This document shows, one piece after another, positions 27,422-36,969 of a stretch of DNA of 64,000 nt. A program made the position numbers and the translations under genes. Positions within the stretch are counted from its first letter, which is position 1. Each line of letters opens with the position of its first letter. Source of the stretch: Streptomyces sp. AM 2-1-1 (GTDB taxonomy: Bacteria; Actinomycetota; Actinomycetes; Streptomycetales; Streptomycetaceae); assembly GCF_029167645.1 (NCBI RefSeq), contig NZ_CP119147.1:5536501-5600500 (forward strand), in the 5' to 3' direction. The notes under the pieces are model-generated. The model did no database searches. It had not been told where the DNA came from and saw nothing but the letters and a program-made list of their open reading frames with translations.

Positions 27422-29167
27422 ATGGCAGCGCAATTCGGCCGTCGCCTGCGCAGAGGGGCCACCAGCACCGCGGTGGCCGCCGCCGTCATCGCGGCCCTCT
27501 CCGCGTCGCAGGCACCCGGCGCCCCCCTGGCCGCGGACACCCCGCCCGGCGGGACCGACCAGCCGACGTCGGCCGAACCCGAGCAGGGCGCCGCCACCGG
27601 CAACGACGGTTACCACACGGATCTGCCGCCGCTGACGACTCCCGACGGCCCGATCGCGTCCGTCCAGCTGCCTGCTGCCACCAGCCTCGAATCGGGCATC
27701 CCCGCCTCCGTCCTCGCCGCCTACACGCGGGCCCAGTCGACCATCGGCATCACCGACCCGGCCTGCCGGCTGCCCTGGCAACTCCTCGCCGCCATCGGGA
27801 AGGTGGAGTCGGGACAGGCGCGCGGCGGCAAGGTCGACGCGCGCGGCACCACCCTCACCCCGATCCTCGGCCCCGCCCTCGACGGCAACGGGTTCGCGCT
27901 CATCCAGGACACGGACAACGGCGCGTACGACGCCGACTCCGTCCACGACCGCGCGGTCGGGCCGATGCAGTTCATCCCGTCCACCTGGGCCATGTGGGGC
28001 CAGGACGCCAACGGTGACGGACGCAAGGACCCCAACAACGTCTACGACGCGGCGCTCGCCGCCGGACGTTACCTCTGCGCCGGTTCCCGGGACCTGTCCC
28101 TCGACCCCGACATCGACCGTGCGGTGCTCAGTTACAACCACTCCACCGCGTACCTGACGACCGTGCGATCGTGGTTCGCGTACTACCAGCGGGGCACGCA
28201 CACCGTCCCCGACGGAAGCGGTGTCCTGCCGGTCACCCCCGGCCCGGCGACCGGCTCCGGCAGCGGTCCCGCCTCGCTCAGGCCGTTGCTCCCCTCGACC
28301 TCGCCGTCGCCGTCGCCCTCGCCGCCCACGCGGCCGTCGCCTACGCCGTCCCCCGACGGGTCGCCGGGAACCGCCTCGCCCTCCCCGAGTCCCACACCGA
28401 CGCCGGGCAGCCCCGGACACACGCAGCCCACCGAACCGCCCACGACCGGCACCCCGCCGCCGCCCACCCCGACCGTCAAGCTCTCCGGGGTGGAGAACAC
28501 CGGATCCGGCACGCTGACCGCCATGGCGGGAGAGCAGTTCGCCGGGAAGGTCACCGTGCGGGCAGTGGACGGACGGGGCGAAGGCTTCGCCAAGGCCCCC
28601 GTCACCTTCACGATCCAGGGCGACACCGACGCCCGCTTCGTCGGCGGCGGGAGCAGTGCCGAGGCCGTCACCGGAGCGGACGGCACCGCCGTGGCCCCGG
28701 CGGTGGTGGCGGGTGAGACCACGGGCGACTTCACCGTCCACGTCGTCGTCGGCACCGCCCCTCAATTCAGCCTGGATGTCGCGGCGACCGTCACCGCCCG
28801 CCGGGCCGACGCGGTCACCCCGACGACCGGAACCGTGGCGACAGCCACCACCGGCGGTGATTTCGCCGGGGAGATCCAGGTCAAGGCGACCCTCGACGGA
28901 GCCGTCGCCTCCGGCGTCGCCGTCACTGCCACGGTTCTCACCGATGCCGGGCAGCCGGTCGCGGACGGTGAGGGTCCCTCCTTCCCCGGATCGGACGGGG
29001 CCGCCGTCAGCACGCTGACCGGAGTGACGACCGACGCGGACGGCCTGCTCACCCTGCCGAAGATCCACGCGGGCGACACCGCGGGCATCTACACGCTCCG
29101 GATCACCACCGAAGGCGGCGCCACCGTCGACATCCGGCTGACCGTCGAGGCGGCACCCGCAGCCTGA
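27422..29167 (+). CDS. Secreted lytic transglycosylase with Ig-like tail
   Basis: 581 residues. N-terminal Sec signal with Arg-rich start (FGRRLRRGATSTAVAAAVIA) and an Ala-rich cleavage region near 39. Transglycosylase (SLT/MltB-like) domain about 95-260: the catalytic Glu is likely in LLAAIGKVESGQARGGKVDA, then GPMQFIPSTWAMWGQDANGD and AALAAGRYLCAGSRDLSLDP. Next is a 70-residue Pro/Ser/Thr linker and, from about 350, two Ig-like/invasin-type repeats (TAMAGEQFAGKVTVRAVDGR; then TATTGGDFAGEIQVKATLDG), probably wall-binding or spacer modules. It cleaves glycan strands of peptidoglycan during growth or sporulation. ATG at 27422 follows GGAGGGA. The 160-bp tract before the start has no recognisable ydaO-type c-di-AMP riboswitch. 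Confidence 0.92.
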   Translation: MAAQFGRRLRRGATSTAVAAAVIAALSASQAPGAPLAADTPPGGTDQPTSAEPEQGAATGNDGYHTDLPPLTTPDGPIASVQLPAATSLESGIPASVLAAYTRAQSTIGITDPACRLPWQLLAAIGKVESGQARGGKVDARGTTLTPILGPALDGNGFALIQDTDNGAYDADSVHDRAVGPMQFIPSTWAMWGQDANGDGRKDPNNVYDAALAAGRYLCAGSRDLSLDPDIDRAVLSYNHSTAYLTTVRSWFAYYQRGTHTVPDGSGVLPVTPGPATGSGSGPASLRPLLPSTSPSPSPSPPTRPSPTPSPDGSPGTASPSPSPTPTPGSPGHTQPTEPPTTGTPPPPTPTVKLSGVENTGSGTLTAMAGEQFAGKVTVRAVDGRGEGFAKAPVTFTIQGDTDARFVGGGSSAEAVTGADGTAVAPAVVAGETTGDFTVHVVVGTAPQFSLDVAATVTARRADAVTPTTGTVATATTGGDFAGEIQVKATLDGAVASGVAVTATVLTDAGQPVADGEGPSFPGSDGAAVSTLTGVTTDADGLLTLPKIHAGDTAGIYTLRITTEGGATVDIRLTVEAAPAA

Positions 29168-29234
29168 CGCCACCGGCCGACTGATCCCACCCGGCGCACA
29201 CCACCGGGCGCCTCTGACGCCACCCGGCGCCACG

Positions 29235-29274
29235 CCGCGCGCCCGTTCCGAACTGCCTCGGTACGGGCGCGCGG
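29235..29274 (+). terminator. Long hairpin terminator after the transglycosylase gene
   Basis: CCGCGCGCCCGT pairs with ACGGGCGCGCGG, and inside it CCGA pairs with TCGG, around ACTGCC. It begins 67 bp after the stop codon. Confidence 0.75.
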
Positions 29275-30118
29275 CCCGTGGAGGGCCCGGAGTTGCGGGA
29301 CACCGGGCCGACGGGCGGCGGCTGTATCGGTGACAGCTGTATCCATCCCGTCGGTCCCGCCGTGCCCGGCCGGTACGCGGTGGCGGGCGGGTCGCCGTAC
29401 CGGGCCGGCGGCTCGGGTCGCAGCGGCCCGAGCGGTCGCAGCCGTCTGTCGGTCCGACAGTCGACGGCCGTACCGAGCCCTCGGCCATGGTCGCACCGCC
29501 CTCGGGTGACGGCCGAACGGCGTCGGCGGGTCTCGGCCGGGCCGGGCCGACGGTCCACGTCACGCCGGGACGCCGACTCATGGCCGCACCGGGACGCCGA
29601 CTCACGGTCGCACCGGGACACCGGCTCACAGTCGCACCGGGACACCGGGACGCCGGCTCACGGTCGCACCGAGACCCCGACTCACGGTCGCACCGGGCCC
29701 AAGGCCCATGGCCGCACCGACACACCGGCTCACGGCCGCACCGACACACCGGCTCACGGCCGCACCGAGCCGACGGGTGAGGGTCGTACCGTCACTCGGT
29801 CACGGAGGCCCGCCCTCGGGCGACGGCCGCCCCGGGCCCGTGGGCCATGGGGTATTCCGTCCGCAGGCAACGACCGGACCCCGCCCCGCACCTGATGGCC
29901 GTGCCCCGCCCGCGGGCCACGACCACACCGGGCCCGCAGCGACGGGCCACCCGGCCCGCCCGCTCGCCCGGCCCGCCCGGCCTGCAGGGGCGCAGGTGAC
30001 AGCCGCACCGGGTCCTCAGGTCACAGTCCTGCCGAGCCCTCCCCGGGGCGCGGCCGAGTCGAGCAAGCGGGGTCGCGAGCGGTGCCGCCTGCGGGTGGCA
30101 GCCGTACCGGTCGACGGG
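29275..30118. other. Long gene-poor gap rich in tandem repeats
   Basis: About 840 bp between the transglycosylase terminator and the stop of the minus-strand hrpB gene. Open frames here are low-complexity Arg/His/Thr products of the 24-bp repeat at 29569-29768 or of extreme GC content, without plausible ribosome-binding sites. I see no gene, RNA or promoter that I can support. Confidence 0.6.
29569..29768. repeat. 24-bp tandem repeat, about eight copies
   Basis: Units start at 29569, 29593, 29617, 29649, 29673, 29697, 29721 and 29745, with one extra 8-bp partial unit at 29641. The consensus is GACACCGGCTCACGGTCGCA then CCGG. The last two units are almost identical, suggesting recent slippage. 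The 24-bp period keeps reading frame, giving eight-residue repeats, but no start or ribosome-binding site supports translation. Confidence 0.85.
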
Positions 30119-32680
30119 TCAGGGCCGCCCCTCCCGCTTCAGTCGCGCCGAAGTGAACCTGGTGGCCGTCACCGTCGACGGATCTTCCGGCCAGGGATGC
30201 TTGGGGTAACGTCCGCGCAGCTCCGCCCTGACCGCTCGGTAACCCTCCCGCCAGAACGAGGCCAGATCCGCGGTGACCGCCGCAGGCCGGCCCGCCGGCG
30301 ACAACAGGTGGACCAGCACCGGCACTCCGGCCACCGAGGGCGTCTCGGCCAGACCGAACAGCTCCTGCAGCTTGACCGCCAGTACGGGCTGCTCGCCGCC
30401 GTACTCCACCCGGACGCGGGAACCGCTCGGCACCTCGATCCGCTCCGGGGCCAGCTCGTCCAGCCGGGACGCCTCACCGGTCGCCCACGGCAGCAGCCGA
30501 CGCAGCGCCTGCCCCGCGTCGATCCGTCCCAGGTCCGCGCGGCGACGGGCGCGCGACAGCTCCGGCTCCAGCCACTCCCCGGCACGCGCCACCAGAGCCT
30601 CGTCCGACACCTCGGGCCACGGCGCCCCCAGTGCCCGGTGCAGGAACGCGAGCCGGGCCCGGAGCTGCTCACCGTCCCTGGTCCACCGCAGCAGCGCGGT
30701 GCCTTCCCGGCCCAGCCCTTCCAGCAGCGCCGTCCGTATCAGCTCCGGGGCCGGCTGCCGAAGTGGGCGCACCGCGAGCTCCACCGCCCCCAGCCGGTCC
30801 ACGACGCGTGCCACCACGTCGCCGTCGCTCCAGCGGACCTCCTCCCCACGGAACCGCAGATGACCCGCGGCCAGCACCGCCGTGTCCTCGTCGATCACCG
30901 CGGCCAGCCCCACCCGGGCCGACGCGGCGTGCGCGGGCCGATCGGCCACCGCGACCGCGAGCCACGGCGAGCCGCGCAGCCCTGAACCCTCCCGCAGCTC
31001 CGCCCCGGTCCCGGACGCCATCAGGAACGCCTCCCCGCCCCGGTTGCGCGCCACCCGCTCCGGGAACGCCAGCGCCGCCACCAGCCCGACGGCGGCGTCG
31101 TCCGTGAGTGCCTGGGCGGCGGCTGCCGGACCGCCGCCGGACGAACCACCCCCGGACGGGTCCCTGCCGGCCGAGTCGGTCAGGGAGGACGACAGCCGTC
31201 GCACCTCCTGACGCCAGCGCGCGGCATACCCGTCGCCGCCCCGGCGCGCGGTGCGCAGGGCCGCCGCGAGGTCGTCCCCGTACGCGCGGGGCGGCTCCTC
31301 GCTCAGCAGAGCCACCACCTCGGCCGCTCTGCGCCCGCCCACCTCCCGGGCGCCGTCGACCAGGGCCCGCGCCAACCGGGGGTGAACGCCCAGGCGGGAC
31401 ATCCGTGTGCCGCGCGCGGTCGCCCGCCCGTCCGCGTCCACCGCCCCGACCGCCGTCAGCACCTCACGGGCCGCGCTCATCGCCCCTGCGGGTGGGGGGT
31501 CGAGCAGCGCCAGGCCCGTCGCCCCCGGGTCTCCCCAGCACGCTGTCCGGAGTGCGAAGCCCGCGAGGTCGGCGACCCGGATCTCCGGGGCCGGGAACCG
31601 GGCGAGCCGCCCGTCCTCCGCCTCCGTCCAGCACCGGTACACCGCACCGGGAGCCTCCCGTCCCGCACGGCCCGCCCGTTGCCGCCCGGTCGCCTGCGAG
31701 GCCCGCACGGTCGTCAGGGCGCTCAGCCCCCGGGCGTGATCCGTCCGGGGCTCCCGGGCGAGGCCGCTGTCGACCACGACCCGCACCCCGGGCACGGTCA
31801 GTGAGGACTCCGCGACCGAGGTCGCCAGCACGACGCGCCGGCCTGCGCCGGAGCCGCCGGCGAGCACCGCGTCCTGGACGGCGGCGGGGGCCTGCCCGTG
31901 CACCTGGAGCACCTCCGCCCCGCTCCCCGCCAGCTGCCCCGCGACCCGGGCGATCTCGCCGACGCCGGGCAGGAAACAGAGCACGTCGCCGTCGCGTTCG
32001 GCGAGCGCCCTGCGCACCACCGAGGCGACGTGCGTCAACAACGCGGGATCGACCCGCATCCCGTGCGGCGGCCGGACCGGCGCGGCGGGCGGCGCCCAGA
32101 CCACCTCCACCGGATGGGAGACCCCGGCCGCCTCGATCACCGGAGCGTCACCGAGCAGCCGGGCCCAGCCTTGCGCGTCGGTCGTCGCGGAGGCGGCCAC
32201 CAGCCGCAGATCCGGGCGAAGGGTCTCCCGCACGTCCAGCAGGAACGCGGCGGCGGTGTCGGCGTCCAGATGGCGTTCGTGGCACTCGTCGAGGATGACC
32301 ACGTCGGCCCCGGCCAGCTCCTGGTCGCGCTGGAGGCGCTGGAGCAGCACTCCGGTGGTGACGACCTCCACCACGGTCCGGGCCCCGACGGCCCGCTCGC
32401 CGCGCACGGTGAAACCGACGCGCTCCCCGGGCCGCTCGCCGAGGAGCCAGGCCATCCGGCGGGCGGCGGCCCGGGCGGCGATCCTGCGGGGCTCGGCGAC
32501 CACGACCCGGCGGGGCGGACCCTCACCGGTCAGCCCGGCGAGGACCAGCGGCACGAGGGTCGTCTTGCCGGTGCCGGGAGGCGCGCAGAGCACGGCGGTG
32601 CCCCGCTCGTCGAGCGCCCGGCGCAGTGCGGGCACGGCGGTGCGGACGGGGAGGGCGACCAGGGCATCGGTTCGGATCAC
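30119..32680 (-). CDS. hrpB: ATP-dependent DEAH-box helicase HrpB
   Basis: 853 residues, matching the HrpB length. Motif I is PPGTGKTTLVPLVLAG (about 37), motif II VILDECHERHLDADTAAAFL (DECH, about 125), motif III VAASATTDAQGW (about 155) and motif VI ATGRQRAGRAGREAPGAVYR (about 330). The C-terminal part is the HrpB-specific region (AVRPLRQPAPELIRTALLEG and then WATGEASRLDELAPERIEVP, ending YPKHPWPEDPSTVTATRFTS). Likely an RNA helicase; its in vivo role is poorly defined. The GTG at 32680 starts VIRTDALVALPVRTAVPALR, close to the E. coli N-terminus; a longer frame to 33022 runs through the 18-bp repeat array and is rejected. No strong ribosome-binding site is visible. Confidence 0.93.
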   Translation of the reverse strand: MIRTDALVALPVRTAVPALRRALDERGTAVLCAPPGTGKTTLVPLVLAGLTGEGPPRRVVVAEPRRIAARAAARRMAWLLGERPGERVGFTVRGERAVGARTVVEVVTTGVLLQRLQRDQELAGADVVILDECHERHLDADTAAAFLLDVRETLRPDLRLVAASATTDAQGWARLLGDAPVIEAAGVSHPVEVVWAPPAAPVRPPHGMRVDPALLTHVASVVRRALAERDGDVLCFLPGVGEIARVAGQLAGSGAEVLQVHGQAPAAVQDAVLAGGSGAGRRVVLATSVAESSLTVPGVRVVVDSGLAREPRTDHARGLSALTTVRASQATGRQRAGRAGREAPGAVYRCWTEAEDGRLARFPAPEIRVADLAGFALRTACWGDPGATGLALLDPPPAGAMSAAREVLTAVGAVDADGRATARGTRMSRLGVHPRLARALVDGAREVGGRRAAEVVALLSEEPPRAYGDDLAAALRTARRGGDGYAARWRQEVRRLSSSLTDSAGRDPSGGGSSGGGPAAAAQALTDDAAVGLVAALAFPERVARNRGGEAFLMASGTGAELREGSGLRGSPWLAVAVADRPAHAASARVGLAAVIDEDTAVLAAGHLRFRGEEVRWSDGDVVARVVDRLGAVELAVRPLRQPAPELIRTALLEGLGREGTALLRWTRDGEQLRARLAFLHRALGAPWPEVSDEALVARAGEWLEPELSRARRRADLGRIDAGQALRRLLPWATGEASRLDELAPERIEVPSGSRVRVEYGGEQPVLAVKLQELFGLAETPSVAGVPVLVHLLSPAGRPAAVTADLASFWREGYRAVRAELRGRYPKHPWPEDPSTVTATRFTSARLKREGRP

Positions 32681-32861
32681 GCACCCAGTGTCGTACGGGT
32701 GGGCAATGGCTCCCCACCTCCGCACGGGGGAGCCGTTTCCCCCGTGCGGGGGATACCGCCGGCCGAAGCGCCCGGCAAAGTCGGTCCTGTCGCCGTCCGG
32801 CGGTTCCCGCCCGGGGACGGTCGGCAGACTTCTCTCGCGAAAGGGCCCGCCATGCTTCAGC

Positions 32862-33005
32862 CACGCATCGACCGCCACCCACGCATCGACCGCCACCCGT
32901 ACGTCGACCGCCAGCCACGTATCGACCGCCTCCCGTACGTCGACCGTCACGCGTTGCCCGACCACCACCCATGCATCGGCCTTCACCCACGCATCGGCGG
33001 ACGCA
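32862..33005. repeat. 18-bp tandem repeat, about eight copies
   Basis: Consecutive 18-bp units from 32862 with core CACGCATCGACCGCCACC. The first two are identical, the next three carry CGTACGTCGACC or CACGTATCGACC variants, and the last three are degenerate. The array fills the gap between the hrpB start and the methyltransferase stop, on whose strand both genes lie. Read as protein it gives PRIDRH-like hexapeptides, but the frame runs on into the methyltransferase gene without a proper stop, so I regard it as non-coding. Confidence 0.85.
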
Positions 33006-33043
33006 CGGCACGCCGACCGCACCCGCGGCGAGGGCCGGGAGGG

Positions 33044-33856
33044 TCAGTCCCGTTCGCAGACGAAGATCGCCGTACCCGGGATGAGGTTGCCGCGCAGCGG
33101 GGACCAGCCGCCCCACTCCTGGTGGTTCCAGTCGGGCCACTCCGGTTCGACGAGGTCGACGAGGCGGAAGCCGGCCGCCACCACGTCCCGTACCCGGTCG
33201 CCCAGCGTCCGGTGGTGCTCGACGTAGACGGCCTCGCCCGCGTCGTCCTGTTCGACGTAGGGGACGCGGTCGAAGTAGGAGGCGGCGACGGAGAGCCCTT
33301 CGGGGCCCGGTTCGTCGGGGAAGGCCCAGCGGATCGGATGGGTCACCGAGAAGACCCAGCGGCCGCCCGGCCGCAGCACCCGCCGGACCTCGCGGAAGAC
33401 GCGTACCGGGTCGGCGACGAAGGGCACCGCGCCGTAGGCGGAGCAGGCGAGGTCGAAGGTGCCGTCACGGAAGGGCAGCACCCCGGCGTCGGCCTCGACG
33501 AGGGGTACCTCGTCGCCGATCCGCAGCGCGTGCTGGAGCTGCCGGTGGGAGAGGTCGAGTGCCACGGGGCGGGCTCCCTGGGTCGCCAGCCAGCGCGAGC
33601 ACTGCGCCGCGCCCGCGCCGATCTCCAGCACGTCGCGGCCCGCGAGTGAGGCGGCGGGACCGAGCAGCCCGGCTTCCGCCTCGTCGAGCCCTTCCGGCCC
33701 CCAGACGAACCGGTCGTCGCCGAGGAACGCCCCGTGGTCGCTCTGGTACGTGTCGGCGTTCCGGTCCCACCAGCCGCGGCTGGCCCGGCTGCTCTCCGTG
33801 TCGCCCGCCTCGCGGCGCGTCGCTTCGGGTTCGGTTCCGTAGGTCTCTTGGCTCAT
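33044..33856 (-). CDS. Class I SAM-dependent methyltransferase
   Basis: 270 residues. The SAM-binding motif I is DVLEIGAGAAQCSRWLATQG (about 95), followed by the acidic strand VALDLSHRQLQHAL, then EADAGVLPFRDGTFDLACSA and EVRRVLRPGGRWVFSVTHPI, the standard UbiE/Methyltransf_11 order. The N-terminal 45 residues are acidic with WWDRNADTYQSDHG, and the C-terminal part includes WPDWNHQEWGGWSPLRGNLI. The substrate is unknown. It is divergent from rpsA across a 422-bp gap. ATG at 33856 is the plausible start. Confidence 0.85.
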   Translation of the reverse strand: MSQETYGTEPEATRREAGDTESSRASRGWWDRNADTYQSDHGAFLGDDRFVWGPEGLDEAEAGLLGPAASLAGRDVLEIGAGAAQCSRWLATQGARPVALDLSHRQLQHALRIGDEVPLVEADAGVLPFRDGTFDLACSAYGAVPFVADPVRVFREVRRVLRPGGRWVFSVTHPIRWAFPDEPGPEGLSVAASYFDRVPYVEQDDAGEAVYVEHHRTLGDRVRDVVAAGFRLVDLVEPEWPDWNHQEWGGWSPLRGNLIPGTAIFVCERD

Positions 33857-34052
33857 CGTGTCCGTCGTTGTAGTTTGCCTTTACCCCGCCGCGTGCGGCC
33901 GGGTGCGGTGGGTATCCGTGAGGAGGCCGCCGTGTGCGGGCTCCGGCGTGCGGCGACGCGCGTACGAGAACTTCGCGGCCCCGACATGGCCCGGACGCGG
34001 CCGAGTTGCGCCGGATATGGCCCGTTGCGCCCCGCGTGTGCGCCTTCGCGCA

Positions 34053-34081
34053 TTGACCGTGTCCGGCTGCCCCCGTATGCT
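34053..34081 (+). promoter_or_regulatory. rpsA promoter
   Basis: TTGACC (34053-34058), a 17-bp spacer and TATGCT (34076-34081) form a near-consensus vegetative (HrdB-type) promoter. Transcription would start near 34088, leaving a leader of about 190 nt before the rpsA ATG, long enough to fold and to allow autoregulation by S1. Confidence 0.75.
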
Positions 34082-34278
34082 ACAAGTTGCGCTGCGAGCC
34101 TGCGCGCCTCAGACCTAGCAGGCCGCGCTCGCGTCTGTTGCATGTCCCCTCGGTTGTCGAGGTGTCCCCCGGAGACGGGTCGGACGCTTTCCCGGCTGTC
34201 CGGCTTCTGCAGAGGCGATACGGGCTCACGGCGTAGCAGTACCTACGACTCTCTGTCCGTACCGGAGCCCTTTCCCAC

Positions 34279-35787
34279 ATGACGAGCAGCACCGAGACCA
34301 CCGCCACCACTCCGCAGGTTGCGGTCAACGACATCGGCGACGCGGACGCGTTCCTCGCGGCGATCGACGAGACGATCAAGTACTTCAACGACGGCGACAT
34401 CGTTGAAGGTGTCATCGTCAAGGTCGACCGCGACGAGGTTCTCCTCGACATCGGTTACAAGACCGAAGGTGTCATCCCGAGCCGCGAGCTCTCGATCAAG
34501 CACGACGTCGACCCGAACGAGGTCGTCAAGGTCGGCGACGAGATCGAGGCCCTGGTTCTCCAGAAGGAGGACAAGGAAGGCCGCCTGATCCTCTCGAAGA
34601 AGCGCGCGCAGTACGAGCGTGCTTGGGGCACCATCGAGAAGATTAAGGAAGAGGACGGCATCGTCACCGGTACCGTCATCGAGGTCGTCAAGGGTGGTCT
34701 CATCCTCGACATCGGCCTCCGTGGCTTCCTGCCGGCGTCGCTCGTCGAGATGCGTCGCGTCCGCGACCTCCAGCCCTACGTGGGCAAGGAGCTCGAGGCG
34801 AAGATCATCGAGCTGGACAAGAACCGCAACAACGTGGTCCTGTCCCGCCGTGCCTGGCTGGAGCAGACCCAGTCCGAGGTTCGCCAGACGTTCCTCACCA
34901 CCCTGCAGAAGGGCCAGGTCCGCTCCGGCGTCGTCTCCTCGATCGTCAACTTCGGTGCCTTCGTGGACCTGGGTGGCGTCGACGGTCTCGTTCACGTCTC
35001 CGAGCTGTCCTGGAAGCACATCGACCACCCGTCCGAGGTTGTCGAGGTCGGCCAGGAAGTCACCGTCGAGGTCCTCGACGTCGACATGGACCGTGAGCGC
35101 GTCTCCCTGTCGCTGAAGGCGACGCAGGAAGACCCGTGGCAGCAGTTCGCCCGGACGCACCAGATCGGTCAGGTCGTCCCCGGTAAGGTCACCAAGCTCG
35201 TTCCGTTCGGTGCGTTCGTCCGCGTCGACGAGGGCATCGAGGGCCTGGTCCACATCTCCGAGCTGGCCGAGCGCCACGTGGAGATCCCGGAGCAGGTCGT
35301 CCAGGTCAACGACGAGATCTTCGTCAAGGTCATCGACATCGACCTTGAGCGTCGTCGCATCAGCCTCTCGCTGAAGCAGGCCAACGAGTCCTTCGGCAGC
35401 GACCCGGCCTCGGTCGAGTTCGACCCGACCCTGTACGGCATGGCCGCGTCCTACGACGACCAGGGCAACTACATCTACCCCGAGGGCTTCGACCCCGAGA
35501 CCAACGACTGGCTCGAGGGCTTCGAGTCGCAGCGTGAGGTCTGGGAGACCCAGTACGCCGAGGCGCAGCAGCGCTTCGAGCAGCACCAGGCGCAGGTCAT
35601 CAAGTCCCGCGAGGCCGACGAGGCCGCCGCTGCCGAGGGTGCTGCTGCCCCGGCCGGCGCCCCGGCTGCCTCCGGCGGCAGCGGTGGCGGCTCCTACTCC
35701 TCGGAGTCGGCGGACAACTCCGGCGCCCTGGCGTCGGACGAGGCGCTCGCCGCTCTGCGCGAGAAGCTGGCCGGCGGCCAGAGCTGA
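34279..35787 (+). CDS. rpsA: 30S ribosomal protein S1
   Basis: 502 residues with four S1 (OB-fold) RNA-binding repeats, visible at about 36-105 (GDIVEGVIVKVDRDEVLLDI), 120-190 (GTVIEVVKGGLILDIGLRGF), 205-277 (VRSGVVSSIVNFGAFVDLGG) and 290-362 (GQVVPGKVTKLVPFGAFVRV). Actinobacterial S1 has four domains rather than the six of enterics. The acidic C-terminal tail from about 400 is rich in Glu, Ala, Gly and Ser (ending SDEALAALREKLAGGQS). It binds mRNA leaders on the 30S subunit. Codon use is visibly more biased towards GTC and GAG than its neighbours, as expected for a highly expressed gene. GGAG precedes the ATG by 11 nt. Driven by the promoter at 34053. Confidence 0.98.
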   Translation: MTSSTETTATTPQVAVNDIGDADAFLAAIDETIKYFNDGDIVEGVIVKVDRDEVLLDIGYKTEGVIPSRELSIKHDVDPNEVVKVGDEIEALVLQKEDKEGRLILSKKRAQYERAWGTIEKIKEEDGIVTGTVIEVVKGGLILDIGLRGFLPASLVEMRRVRDLQPYVGKELEAKIIELDKNRNNVVLSRRAWLEQTQSEVRQTFLTTLQKGQVRSGVVSSIVNFGAFVDLGGVDGLVHVSELSWKHIDHPSEVVEVGQEVTVEVLDVDMDRERVSLSLKATQEDPWQQFARTHQIGQVVPGKVTKLVPFGAFVRVDEGIEGLVHISELAERHVEIPEQVVQVNDEIFVKVIDIDLERRRISLSLKQANESFGSDPASVEFDPTLYGMAASYDDQGNYIYPEGFDPETNDWLEGFESQREVWETQYAEAQQRFEQHQAQVIKSREADEAAAAEGAAAPAGAPAASGGSGGGSYSSESADNSGALASDEALAALREKLAGGQS

Positions 35788-35837
35788 AGCTCTGACCCCG
35801 GCGACCGCTGACGGACGGCGGTAGCAGGCGTAGGTAC

Positions 35838-35875
35838 GCATGAGGCCCGTCCCCTTCGGGGGGCGGGCCTCATGC
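35838..35875 (+). terminator. rpsA terminator hairpin
   Basis: GCATGAGGCCCG(T)CCCC pairs with GGGG(G)CGGGCCTCATGC around a UUCG loop, 50 bp after the rpsA stop: a 17-bp stem with one wobble and the very stable C-UUCG-G tetraloop. Confidence 0.9.
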
Positions 35876-35922
35876 TGTGCCCGGGGCCTCCGGGCCGTAT
35901 GTTCAGGGGCGGCGCGGCGCCG

Positions 35923-36885
35923 TCAGGGAGTGACGCCGATGTTCGTCAGACCGTACCCACCCCTCACCGTGTTGTCGGCGTACACGGTCGTGGTGCAACT
36001 CGGCGTGTTCGCCGTGACGTTGATCGCCAGTCGCAGGGTGCCGGTGGCGCCGGCCAGGTCGGACGCGTTGTCGCGGAAGACCGTGCCGCAGCCCCAGCCC
36101 GGCTGCTGGGTGTGGGTCTCGTAGCCGTTGTTGGTCGTACGGAAACCGGTGTTGCCCTGGACGAGGACGTCGTTGCCCTTCACGTCGACCCAGGAGTCGT
36201 CGAAGTTCGCTCCGGTGAGCCCGCTGCCGTCGAAGGTGTTGCCGATGATCCGGGCGCCCGTGGTGCCCTCCTTGATGTCGACGTTCTCGCCGCCCACGCC
36301 CGGGCCGATGGTGTTGCCGCTGATCTCGACCCGGTCGCTGCGGTCGGTGAGGTCGCCCGCCGTGCCGACGTAGACGCCCTCACCCATCCCGCGCCCGTCG
36401 TGCCCGGTGTCGTAGATCCGCGAGTCGCGAAGGACCCCGTCCTTGCTGGACGTGCGGAAGTGCACCCCCTCCATGTCGAGGTCGTGGATGGTCACCGACT
36501 CGATGACCACCCCGTTGGCGGCGTCGGTCACGATGCCCTTCTGCCCGCCGGTGACCGTGACGCCCCGGACGGTCCAGTACGAGGCGCCGTTCAGATGCAG
36601 TCCGTAGCCGCCGCCGGCGCTGAGTACCGCCCCGGCGGATCCGGTCAGGGTGATGCGGGCGGTCGCGGTACCCGCGACGGTCGCCTTGAAGTTGCCGGTG
36701 TACGTGCCGTCCGCCAGGCGGATCGTGTCGCCCGGCACGGCGGCCGCGAGCGCCGCCTTGAGCTGCTTCGCGGTGCTGACGTCGACCACGGTGGCGGCCC
36801 CGGCCGGTCCCGCGGAGGCGAGGGTGAGGCCGCAGGTGACGAGGGCGGCGGCGAGCAGGGGGGTGAGGGGGGTGCGGGTGCGCAT
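35923..36885 (-). CDS. Secreted right-handed beta-helix protein
   Basis: 320 residues. Sec signal MRTRTPLTPLLAAALVTCGL continuing to an AGA cleavage area near residue 30. The mature protein has the parallel beta-helix pattern of pectate lyase and chondroitinase B families: short alternating strands with Asn/Gly turns (LKAALAAAVPGDTIRLADGT; ARITLTGSAGAVLSAGGGYG; VVIESVTIHDLDMEGVHFRT; RVEISGNTIGPGVGGENVDI; RIIGNTFDGSGLTGANFDDS). No catalytic Lys/Arg set can be assigned from sequence, so whether it cleaves polysaccharide or only binds it is open. ATG at 36885 follows GGAAGG. Convergent with rpsA; divergent from the amine oxidase across a gap with a long inverted repeat. Confidence 0.88.
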   Translation of the reverse strand: MRTRTPLTPLLAAALVTCGLTLASAGPAGAATVVDVSTAKQLKAALAAAVPGDTIRLADGTYTGNFKATVAGTATARITLTGSAGAVLSAGGGYGLHLNGASYWTVRGVTVTGGQKGIVTDAANGVVIESVTIHDLDMEGVHFRTSSKDGVLRDSRIYDTGHDGRGMGEGVYVGTAGDLTDRSDRVEISGNTIGPGVGGENVDIKEGTTGARIIGNTFDGSGLTGANFDDSWVDVKGNDVLVQGNTGFRTTNNGYETHTQQPGWGCGTVFRDNASDLAGATGTLRLAINVTANTPSCTTTVYADNTVRGGYGLTNIGVTP

Positions 36886-36969
36886 GGAAGTGCCTTCCCG
36901 AAGAGTCCAGAGAGCCCGAATTTTTCTTGTACGTGAATGTGGGGCGAGAACCTGAACGAGCGACCTCGT

